Source of the DNA: Pseudomonadota bacterium
GTDB lineage: Bacteria; Pseudomonadota; Gammaproteobacteria; Burkholderiales; Thiobacillaceae
DNA length: 6,274 bases
Assembly (NCBI GenBank): GCA_021791235.1
Contig: JAJYXA010000345.1
Span: 1-6,274, forward strand
Direction of reading: 5' to 3'
In this document: positions 1-6,062 of the stretch, piece after piece
How positions within the stretch are numbered: the first letter of the stretch is position 1
Layout: each line of letters opens with the position of its first letter
Notes under the pieces: model-generated
The model's input: the letters and a program-made list of their open reading frames with translations, nothing else
Told to the model about the DNA's origin: nothing
Databases searched by the model: none
Program-made: the position numbers and the translations under genes

Positions 1-27
1 ATGCGCCCGGCTGGATTAAACCTTGGC

Positions 28-172
28 CGGCCCGTCCCTTCGGGTTGCTGCGAGAAAGCGCGTCTGCGGCGTTGCGCCGCTTGGCAAGGGATGGCCCTTG
101 CCTGCGCGACACGCCTTGCATCCATCGCTTTCTCGCGGCAACGCAGGCGTGAAATGGGCACTACCACGCCCT
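28..172 (+). repeat. Structured MITE-like intergenic repeat, left copy (3' part)
   Basis: Bases 28-117 match 6185-6274 in the same orientation without gaps, with 87 of 90 identical; 50-117 is a perfect 68-base match. The copy folds strongly. Arms TTGCTGCGAGAAAGCG (45-60) and CGCTTTCTCGCGGCAA (126-141) pair with one mismatch. They enclose a 6-bp stem gcggcg/cgccgc (66-71 with 75-80) and an 8-bp stem ggcaaggg/cccttgcc (83-90 with 95-102). Bases 142-172 resemble the reverse complement of 6063-6093 at about 23 of 31 positions, which marks the probable right end of the element near 172. Matching to the right copy stops at base 28, so this copy is either diverged or truncated on its left side. No transposase is encoded. 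It fits a non-autonomous foldback element or a large REP-like repeat; the family name is unknown to me. Confidence 0.8.
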
Positions 173-182
173 CAGGTAGAAT
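155..182 (+). promoter_or_regulatory. Candidate sigma-70-type promoter for the algC-like gene
   Basis: TGGGCA (155-160, four of six matches to TTGACA) lies 16 bases before TAGAAT (177-182, five of six matches to TATAAT). Transcription would start near 188-190, giving a leader of about 23 bases before the GTG start. The -35 hexamer falls inside the outer end of the repeat, while the -10 lies outside it. The call rests on motif matching and position only. Confidence 0.4.
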
Positions 183-200
183 CTGACCCATCGCCATTCA

Positions 201-205
201 GGGAG
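201..205 (+). promoter_or_regulatory. Ribosome binding site deciding the algC start
   Basis: GGGAG lies 6 bases before GTG at 212. It supports a GTG start there rather than the upstream in-frame ATG at 23, which would translate the repeat into a tail of 63 residues not found in this enzyme family. Confidence 0.7.
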
Positions 206-211
206 TGCGTT

Positions 212-1585
212 GTGGAATACCCCAAGGAAATCTTCAAGGCCTACGACATCCGCGGCATCGTCGGCAAGACTTTCACGCCGGAGATCGTCGAGGCCATCGG
301 CCACGCCATCGGTTCCGAAGCGGTGGCGCGCGGGCAGAAGGAAATCTGCATCGGCCGCGACGGCCGCCTGTCCGGGCCCGACCTGGCCGCGGCGCTGGCA
401 CGCGGCATCCGCAAGGCGGGCATCGGCGTCGTCGACCTCGGGATGGTCGCCACCCCGATGACCTATTTCGCAGCGTACCAGCTGGGCACCAACAGCGCGG
501 TGATGGTCACCGGCAGCCACAACCCGCCCGACTACAACGGCCTCAAAATGGTGCTGGGCGGCGAGACGCTGTCGGGCGACACCATCCAGAAGCTGCGCGA
601 GCGGCTGGTCAACAACGACCTCGTGAATGGCAACGGCGGCTACCGCCAGCACGACATCGCCGGCGAATACCTCACGCGCATCGTCTCCGACGTCAAGCTC
701 GCTCGCCCGATGAAGATCATCATCGACTGCGGCAACGGCGTGCCCGGCGCCTTCGCCCCCAAGCTCTACCGCGACATGGGCTGCCAGGTGGAAGAACTGT
801 TCTGCGAAGTCGACGGCAATTTCCCCAATCACCACCCCGATCCGTCGCAGCCGAAAAACCTGCAGGACCTGATCGCCGCGCTGAAAACCAATGACGCCGA
901 GATCGGCCTCGCGTTCGACGGCGACGGCGACCGCCTCGGCGTGGTCACCAAGGACGGCAGCATCATCTTCCCCGACCGTCAGCTGATGCTGTTCGCCGAC
1001 GACGTGCTCTCCCGCAATCCCGGCGCCGAGATCATTTTCGACGTGAAATCCACCCGCAAGCTGTTCGGCTGGATCCGCGAACGCGGCGGCCGCCCGTTGC
1101 TGTGGAAAACCGGGCACAGCTTCATCAAGGCCAAAATGAAGGAAACCGGCGCGCTGCTGGCCGGCGAAATGTCCGGCCACGTGTTCTTCAAGGAGCGCTG
1201 GTTCGGCTTCGACGACGGCCTCTACGCCGGCGCGCGCCTGCTCGAATACCTGAGCAAACAGGCCGACATCAATGCCACGCTGCACGGCCTGCCCGACACG
1301 GTGAACACGCCGGAGCTCAACATCAAGATGGCCGAGGGCGAGCACTACGCGCTGATGGAGCGGCTGCAGAAATCCGCGCGCTTCCCCGACGCCCAGGAAA
1401 TCATCACCCTCGACGGCCTGCGCGTCGAATACGCAGACGGCTTCGGCCTCGCGCGCCCATCGAACACCACGCCGGTGATCGTGCTGCGCTTCGAAGCCGA
1501 CAACGCCGAGGCGCTGGAACGGATCCAGGCCGACTTCCGCCGCGTGATCCACCAGGCTGCGCCCAACCTCGTACTGCCGTTTTGA
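212..1585 (+). CDS. algC: Phosphomannomutase/phosphoglucomutase (AlgC type)
   Basis: Cytoplasmic alpha-D-phosphohexomutase of 457 residues, close to the usual ~460 of the AlgC family. It interconverts mannose- or glucose-6-phosphate and the 1-phosphates used to make GDP-mannose, UDP-glucose and related donors for LPS, exopolysaccharide or alginate-like polymers. The family signatures appear in order: N-terminal FKAYDIRG (8-15); the phosphoserine loop TGSHNPPDYNG with catalytic Ser102 (100-110); the Mg-binding loop DGDGD (236-240); KTGHS (299-303); the sugar-recognition loop GEMSGH (318-323); and the C-terminal phosphate-binding loop RPSNTTP (415-421). No key residue is missing, so the enzyme should be active. 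The start is GTG at 212, preceded by GGGAG; a longer reading from 23 would run through the repeat and is unlikely. The glycosyltransferase gene follows after 10 bases, probably in the same transcript. Specificity for mannose versus glucose cannot be read from sequence, so manB or pgm are equally fair names. Confidence 0.95.
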   Translation: MEYPKEIFKAYDIRGIVGKTFTPEIVEAIGHAIGSEAVARGQKEICIGRDGRLSGPDLAAALARGIRKAGIGVVDLGMVATPMTYFAAYQLGTNSAVMVTGSHNPPDYNGLKMVLGGETLSGDTIQKLRERLVNNDLVNGNGGYRQHDIAGEYLTRIVSDVKLARPMKIIIDCGNGVPGAFAPKLYRDMGCQVEELFCEVDGNFPNHHPDPSQPKNLQDLIAALKTNDAEIGLAFDGDGDRLGVVTKDGSIIFPDRQLMLFADDVLSRNPGAEIIFDVKSTRKLFGWIRERGGRPLLWKTGHSFIKAKMKETGALLAGEMSGHVFFKERWFGFDDGLYAGARLLEYLSKQADINATLHGLPDTVNTPELNIKMAEGEHYALMERLQKSARFPDAQEIITLDGLRVEYADGFGLARPSNTTPVIVLRFEADNAEALERIQADFRRVIHQAAPNLVLPF

Positions 1586-1595
1586 GCGTGCAGTC

Positions 1596-2714
1596 TTGAC
1601 CCGTGCGGGAAAACCGCCGCGCAGCCTGCACGTCATCGGCGGCAAGGCACTGGGCGGCGCGGAACGCTTCTTCATCCGGCTGGTGAACGCGCTGGCGCGT
1701 CACGGGCAGCCGGTAGCCGCCGTCACCGTTGCGGATGGCGAAATCGCGCGCGCCATCGACCCGGCGGTTCGGCAATATCACGCACCGATGCTGGGCGTGT
1801 GGGACCTGTACTCGCGCTGGAAAATCAATCGCGCCATCTCCGATTTCCGCCCCGACGTGGTGCAGACCTACATGGGGCGCGCGACGCGCATCGTGCGCCT
1901 GCCCGGCAACCGACCTCCGGTCCATCTGGCGCGGCTGGGCGGCTACTACAACCTCAGGGGCTATCGCCACGCCCATGCCTGGGTAGGCAATACCCGCGGC
2001 ATCCACGACTATCTGACAGCGCATGGCCTGCCTGCAGACCGCGTGCACACCATCGGCAATTTCGTCGACACGCCGCCCCGTGTTCACCCTGCCGTACTGG
2101 ACGCCCTGCGGATTCGGTTTGGTCTCGAAGGCTGCCGCGTCATGCTCGGCCTCGGCCGGCTGCACCCCAACAAGGGCTGGGCCGATCTGCTCGACGCCTT
2201 TGCCCGCCTGCCCGCATCGTCCAGGGGAGCGCCCCTGCATTTATTGATGGTCGGCGACGGCCCGCTGCGCAAGGACCTGGAACAACTGTCCGGACAACTG
2301 GGGATTGCATCACGCGTCCACTGGGCCGGCTGGCAGAACGACCCTGCGCCGTACTATCAGCTGGGCGATGTATTCGTCTGCGCTTCGGTGCACGAGCCGC
2401 TCGGCAACGTCATCCTGGAAGCCTGGGCCAACCGGGTTTTGGTGGTGTCCACCCGTGCGCAGGGTCCGCTTGAATTGATGCAGGATGGCGTCAACGGGCT
2501 GTTGGCGCCGCTGGCCGATCCGGCAGGGCTGGCCGAAGTATTGCGCACTGCGCTGGCACTCGATGACGAACACGGGGCACGGATGATCGAGTCCGGATAT
2601 GCCGAAGTGACGCGCCATTATTCCGAGGCCGCGATCGTGTCCGACTACACCGCGCTCTATGCGGCTCTGCGGAATCAGTCCACCGGCAGCGGCGCCGGAC
2701 GGTGCAGCAGGTAA
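1596..2714 (+). CDS. Glycosyltransferase family 4 type (GT-B fold)
   Basis: Cytoplasmic or membrane-associated glycosyltransferase of 372 residues, a normal length for retaining GT-B enzymes that move a sugar from a nucleotide donor onto a glycan or lipid acceptor. The N-terminal acceptor half has a glycine-rich loop with GGAERFF (20-26). The C-terminal donor half carries GLGRLHPNKGW (185-195), the strand-loop VGDGPLRKDLE (219-229) and the EX7E motif EPLGNVILE (Glu267 and Glu275), which contacts the donor in this family. No transmembrane segment or signal peptide is visible. The start is a TTG at 1596; no in-frame ATG or GTG lies ahead of the glycine-rich loop, and the Shine-Dalgarno is weak, so coupling to the upstream mutase gene is likely. 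The last 40 bases, coding for a Ser/Gly-rich tail, overlap the convergent GGDEF-EAL gene. A role in LPS core, O-antigen or exopolysaccharide assembly is inferred from the family and the algC neighbour. Donor and acceptor are unknown. Confidence 0.88.
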   Translation: MTRAGKPPRSLHVIGGKALGGAERFFIRLVNALARHGQPVAAVTVADGEIARAIDPAVRQYHAPMLGVWDLYSRWKINRAISDFRPDVVQTYMGRATRIVRLPGNRPPVHLARLGGYYNLRGYRHAHAWVGNTRGIHDYLTAHGLPADRVHTIGNFVDTPPRVHPAVLDALRIRFGLEGCRVMLGLGRLHPNKGWADLLDAFARLPASSRGAPLHLLMVGDGPLRKDLEQLSGQLGIASRVHWAGWQNDPAPYYQLGDVFVCASVHEPLGNVILEAWANRVLVVSTRAQGPLELMQDGVNGLLAPLADPAGLAEVLRTALALDDEHGARMIESGYAEVTRHYSEAAIVSDYTALYAALRNQSTGSGAGRCSR

Positions 2715-5071
2715 CCCTGCACGAAGTCCACGCCCATGTTTTTCAGGCTGGTCAACTCGGCCTCGGTTTCGACCTGCTCGGCGATGGTCTGCTTGCCCAG
2801 TTCATGCCCCAGCGTGTGCATGGCCTTGACGATGGCGAGCTTTTCGCGGTCGTGGTTCATTCCGCGCACAAAGTCGCCGTCGATCTTGAGATAGGCCACC
2901 GGCAGGCGTTTCAGATAGCCGAACGATGACTGCCCCTTGCCGAAGTCATCCAGCGCGAACTGGATGCCGCGCGACTTCAGCGCCAGAATCAGGCGCTCGC
3001 AGGCATCCAGACTGTCGATGGCAGCGGTTTCGGTCACCTCGAAACTGATCCGCGAAGGATCGAAATGGTACTGGTCGATTTCCTCGAGAATGAATTCGGC
3101 CGTGCCCGGATCGCTGAGGCTGCGCCCTGACAGGTTCAGCGCATAACAGGCCTCATCGTCCGGGTGGGTATCGAGGTAGGCGAAGAAATTGCGGATCACC
3201 CAGCGGTCGAAACTGGGCGCCAATCCATAACGCTCGGCGGCAGGCAGGAATTCCCCCGGTGAAATGATCGTGCCATCCTCGCCCCGCAGGCGCAGCAGGA
3301 TTTCGTAATGCTGCGTCGTGTTATGCGGCGACAGGGCGACTTTCTGCTGGCGATACAGGACAAACCGGTGCGCCTCGAACGCCTTGGTGATGGCGCCGAC
3401 CCACTGCATTTCGTCGTTTATCTTCTGGAGGGCGGGATGGGTCTTTTCGTAGACCTGGATTGCGTTGCTGCCAAGCGACTTGGCGTGGTAGCACGCGGTG
3501 TCGGCCTGCGCCAGAATCTCGCCGATGTCGGTCATGCCACTGTGCAGTTCGGTCACCCCGAAGCTCACCCCGAGGCGAAACACCTTGTCGTCCCACTCGA
3601 ATCGGAAACGGCTGATTTCGTCACGCAGGCCTTGTATGTGATCCAGCGCTGCGGGCAGCGTGGAGTCGGCGAACAGCAGGCCGAACTCGTCTCCGCCCAG
3701 TCGCGCCAGGTAATGATTCTTGCCTTCCGCGCGGCGCGCCATGATGGCGGTCAGGCGTTGCAGCAAGGCGTCGCCGGCGCGGTGACCGCAGGTGTCGTTG
3801 ACCAGCTTGAATCGATCCAGGTCGATGTAGCAGAAAATGAAATGCCGCGCCTCCTGCTGCACGCTGCGCAAGGCCTCACCCAGCTTGTCCTCCATCGTGC
3901 GGCGGTTCCACAGGCCGGTGAGATGGTCGCGTTCGGCCTGCCAGGCCAGCCGCTGCATCAGGCTGCGTCGCTCGCTCTCGTCCTGGAACACCAGCACACC
4001 GCCCTGGACCTTGCCGTCGCCGGAACGGATCGGCGCAGCCGTATCGCTGATCGCAATCGTCGCGCCATCCTGACGCCGGATCACCGCATGGTTGCCCAGT
4101 TCGATCACCGTATTGCGCCGCAATGCCAGTTCGAGCGGGTTGGCCACAGGCGAGCCGCTTTGCTCGTCGATCAGCGGCAACACCTCGGACACCTGTTGGC
4201 CTTGCGCATCGGCGCTGCTGAAGCCGGTCAGTTCTTCCGCCTTGGGATTGAGAAACTCGATCCGTCCGTCCGCATCGGTGACCACCACGGCATCCGCAAT
4301 GGATTCGATCGTCACCCGCAGGCGTTCCTTTTCAACCAGCAGTTCGTCATGCTCGCGTTCCAGCGCAGCCACCAGCCGGCCGACATGATCGGCCATATGG
4401 TTGAACGCCAGCTTGGTTTCGCGCACCTCGGGCGGCGAACCGTACGCCAGGCTGGCGCGTGCGGTGAAGTCGCCGCGCTCAATCGCCCGCGCGGCCGTGC
4501 GCAGGGCATACAGGCCGCGCAGATTCACCTGCAGCAGCCAGCGCAGTAACAGCATGACGCCGAGCAGGCTGCCGATCGCCAGCAGGGTGAAACGCACCGC
4601 CAGCACCCACAAACCCTGGATGGTTGGTGCGGCGTCCAGCGCAACCGAAATCGTGCCGTAGGACGTACCGCCCACGAACAGTTCGGATTGCACCTGGGAT
4701 GCGCGGATATCCACGAGCGCGGCAAACCATGCCGGATAGCTCTGCGGATCAGGTGGCGTATCCGACTCATAGGCGACCTGCCGGGACGTGAAACGCACCT
4801 TCAGGATGCGGAAACGATCCACGCGTGCCTGGATGGCCTGTTCGATCGCGGGGTAATCGCGCAGCAGCGCCTGATCCTGGATCGCCGTCATGATCGCACC
4901 CAGTTCACGCTGGGCGCCCGCGTCGAGATTCTGCTGCGCGCGCGTCGTGAGCGGCAGCCCCAGTACCGCCAGCGCCACCCCATACATCACCAGCACCAGC
5001 ACGAACACCGCGCCCAGAATGCGCACATGCAGGCTGTAACGTGTGCTGCGCACCGCCTGCAGATCACTCAT
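2675..5071 (-). CDS. Membrane HAMP-PAS-GGDEF-EAL cyclic di-GMP enzyme
   Basis: Inner-membrane c-di-GMP signalling protein of 798 residues. Layout: TM1 (about 17-39), periplasmic domain of ~110 residues (40-152), TM2 (about 153-180), HAMP (about 181-232, with a PPEVRETKLAFNHM core), a coiled coil, PAS (about 250-365), GGDEF (about 375-540) and EAL (about 555-795). The cyclase site looks intact: GGDEF at 459-463, Asp417 in DLDRFK, and Asn425 and Asp434. The RxxD inhibitory site is absent; GKNH (450-453) stands in its place. The phosphodiesterase motif reads EIL instead of EAL, but Glu590, Asn646, Glu678, Asp708, Asp709, Lys729, Glu765 and Gln785 are all present, so hydrolysis of c-di-GMP is plausible. 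The periplasmic domain contains YPAWFAALV and a following YGTISV strand, loosely like LapD/MoxY-type sensors. The ATG overlaps the end of the binding-protein gene by 8 bases, so the two are probably translationally coupled and work together. Which activity dominates in the cell cannot be told from sequence. Confidence 0.95.
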   Translation of the reverse strand: MSDLQAVRSTRYSLHVRILGAVFVLVLVMYGVALAVLGLPLTTRAQQNLDAGAQRELGAIMTAIQDQALLRDYPAIEQAIQARVDRFRILKVRFTSRQVAYESDTPPDPQSYPAWFAALVDIRASQVQSELFVGGTSYGTISVALDAAPTIQGLWVLAVRFTLLAIGSLLGVMLLLRWLLQVNLRGLYALRTAARAIERGDFTARASLAYGSPPEVRETKLAFNHMADHVGRLVAALEREHDELLVEKERLRVTIESIADAVVVTDADGRIEFLNPKAEELTGFSSADAQGQQVSEVLPLIDEQSGSPVANPLELALRRNTVIELGNHAVIRRQDGATIAISDTAAPIRSGDGKVQGGVLVFQDESERRSLMQRLAWQAERDHLTGLWNRRTMEDKLGEALRSVQQEARHFIFCYIDLDRFKLVNDTCGHRAGDALLQRLTAIMARRAEGKNHYLARLGGDEFGLLFADSTLPAALDHIQGLRDEISRFRFEWDDKVFRLGVSFGVTELHSGMTDIGEILAQADTACYHAKSLGSNAIQVYEKTHPALQKINDEMQWVGAITKAFEAHRFVLYRQQKVALSPHNTTQHYEILLRLRGEDGTIISPGEFLPAAERYGLAPSFDRWVIRNFFAYLDTHPDDEACYALNLSGRSLSDPGTAEFILEEIDQYHFDPSRISFEVTETAAIDSLDACERLILALKSRGIQFALDDFGKGQSSFGYLKRLPVAYLKIDGDFVRGMNHDREKLAIVKAMHTLGHELGKQTIAEQVETEAELTSLKNMGVDFVQGYLLHRPAPLPVD

Positions 5072-5900
5072 TCACGGGCACCCGGGTATGCTTGAAGAAT
5101 GTCAGGTAGTTGGCGTAGTCCTGGTCATTCGCTGCGACAAAACCGCGAGCCTTCGACAAACCCAATGATTGGGCCGCGAGCTGCAACACGCGCTGTCCCT
5201 CCGGGTCGCGCGCCATATCGACAAACGCCTGGCGAACCTTGTTGCCATCCGCCGCACTGACTCGTGGCGACACCATCACCGCGAGGTCGAAGTAGGGTTC
5301 CGACTCGGCCAGCACCCGATATTTCAACTGGCGCCGCTGGGCGAAACCGGTCATGACCTGATCGTTCACGCCGGCAGCGGCCACCTGGCCCGACTCGAGC
5401 TGTCCCATCGCCGCTTCCTGGTTGCCGGAAAACAGCGGCGTGACCTTGACCCCGGCACGCAACAGCGCATCCATCGGCACGTAGTACCCGGTGAAGCCAT
5501 AGGGATTGGCAAAGGCGACGGGCTTGCCGGCCAGTTCGTTCAATGTTCTGACCGTCGAACCGGCGAGCACCACCACCTGCCCGCGGATCCCGCGCGAACC
5601 CTGTCTGGCCAGGACGCGCCAGCCCAGCCGATGCCGTTTCGGAGTAAACAGGTGGTTGGTATAGGCAAAATCCAGCTTGCCGGCCACCACGCGGTCGGTG
5701 GTTTCGTTGGCGGTGCGCCCGATGTGCAGCTCCAGCGGCACCCCCGAACGTGCCGATACATAATTCAGGATGGGATTCCAGTACGCTGCGGTGGCTTGCA
5801 GGCTCCGCTGGTTGAGCACGCCAAACGCGTAGGGTTCGGGCGGGGCAGCCTGACCCACGGTGCTCACCAGCAAGGCCAGGCACATCCAGATTTTCCTCAT
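5064..5900 (-). CDS. PhnD-like periplasmic substrate-binding protein
   Basis: Secreted solute-binding protein of 278 residues, resembling the phosphate/phosphite/phosphonate (PhnD-like) type II binding-protein family. A signal peptide is clear: MRK, a hydrophobic stretch (4-15), then cleavage probably after GQA (residue 18) or the next Ala. The mature protein opens with PYAFGVLNQRS, a typical first strand and loop. Further family features are KLDFAYTNHLF (75-85), ELAGKPVAFANPYGFTGYYVP (starting at 122), GVNDQVM (177-183) and a C-terminal GFVAANDQDYANY (starting at 253). In PhnD proteins the loop near 132-138 usually carries an S-T-S-G-like phosphate grip; here it reads NPYGFTG, so the ligand may not be a phosphonate. 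The ATG at 5900 has a good Shine-Dalgarno. No permease or ATPase gene adjoins it, and its stop overlaps the start of the GGDEF-EAL gene. This points to a sensory co-receptor rather than a transporter subunit. The Cys at residue 7 is inside the hydrophobic core and is not a lipobox. Confidence 0.88.
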   Translation of the reverse strand: MRKIWMCLALLVSTVGQAAPPEPYAFGVLNQRSLQATAAYWNPILNYVSARSGVPLELHIGRTANETTDRVVAGKLDFAYTNHLFTPKRHRLGWRVLARQGSRGIRGQVVVLAGSTVRTLNELAGKPVAFANPYGFTGYYVPMDALLRAGVKVTPLFSGNQEAAMGQLESGQVAAAGVNDQVMTGFAQRRQLKYRVLAESEPYFDLAVMVSPRVSAADGNKVRQAFVDMARDPEGQRVLQLAAQSLGLSKARGFVAANDQDYANYLTFFKHTRVPVNE

Positions 5901-5904
5901 GTTG

Positions 5905-5909
5905 TCTCC
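5905..5909 (-). promoter_or_regulatory. Ribosome binding site of the binding-protein gene
   Basis: On the minus strand GGAGA stands 4 bases before ATG; counting from GGAG, the spacing is 5 bases. A second purine-rich stretch, AAGGAT, lies just upstream. This supports the ATG at 5898-5900 as the true start, directly ahead of the signal peptide. Confidence 0.6.
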
Positions 5910-6062
5910 GTTATCCTTATCTTGTTATTGACCGGCTATTTTTATCGGGCAGGCAAAAAGCGCTCCTGGCAGCTCACCCCAAGCAAACAGGGGCGTTTTG
6001 CGGTCGTACCGCGATAACGGACAAAGGTCCCCAATATTGAATCCGCATGGATGGCATGAACC
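5910..6062 (-). other. Leader/upstream region of the binding-protein operon
   Basis: This non-coding stretch lies between the operon start and the repeat. Read on the minus strand it offers three small hairpins in a row: GGAC/GTCC with a 4-base loop (6030-6019), GCGGT/ACCGC with a 3-base loop (6012-6000) and CCCC/GGGG with a 9-base loop (5993-5977). I found no pair of good -35/-10 hexamers and no recognisable riboswitch consensus, including c-di-GMP riboswitches. The operon promoter should lie here or in the adjoining repeat, but I cannot place it. The apparent reading frame through it and the repeat has no protein-like character. Confidence 0.4.

Noticed and set aside
28..172. CRISPR array or structural RNA gene in the hairpin-rich left end
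   Set aside because: There is no series of regularly spaced identical repeats, and the folding pattern fits no tRNA, rRNA or common small RNA that I recognise; the second copy at the right end favours a dispersed repeat.
23..211. Upstream in-frame extension of the algC gene starting from ATG at 23
   Set aside because: It would translate the structured repeat into a 63-residue tail absent from AlgC-type enzymes, and the GTG at 212 has its own Shine-Dalgarno and starts the normal family N terminus.
161..1675. Long antisense open frame of 504 codons opposite algC
   Set aside because: It mirrors the codon bias of algC in a high-GC genome; its translation is low-complexity Ala/Val/Gly/Asp-rich with no recognisable domain, while the opposite strand holds every mutase motif.
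3308..4549. Antisense open frame of 413 codons opposite the GGDEF-EAL gene
   Set aside because: Shadow frame with His/Gln/Arg-rich, domain-free translation; the minus strand has full PAS, GGDEF and EAL signatures.
5064..5900. Reading the binding protein as a phosphonate ABC importer subunit or as a lipoprotein
   Set aside because: No permease or ATPase gene is present and the phosphonate-grip loop is altered. The Cys at residue 7 lies within the hydrophobic core without a lipobox, and a normal Ala-x-Ala-like cleavage site follows.
5977..6000. Rho-independent terminator on the + strand (cccc/gggg hairpin followed by cgtttt)
   Set aside because: Only a 4-bp stem with a 9-base loop and four T residues, and no + strand gene ends nearby.
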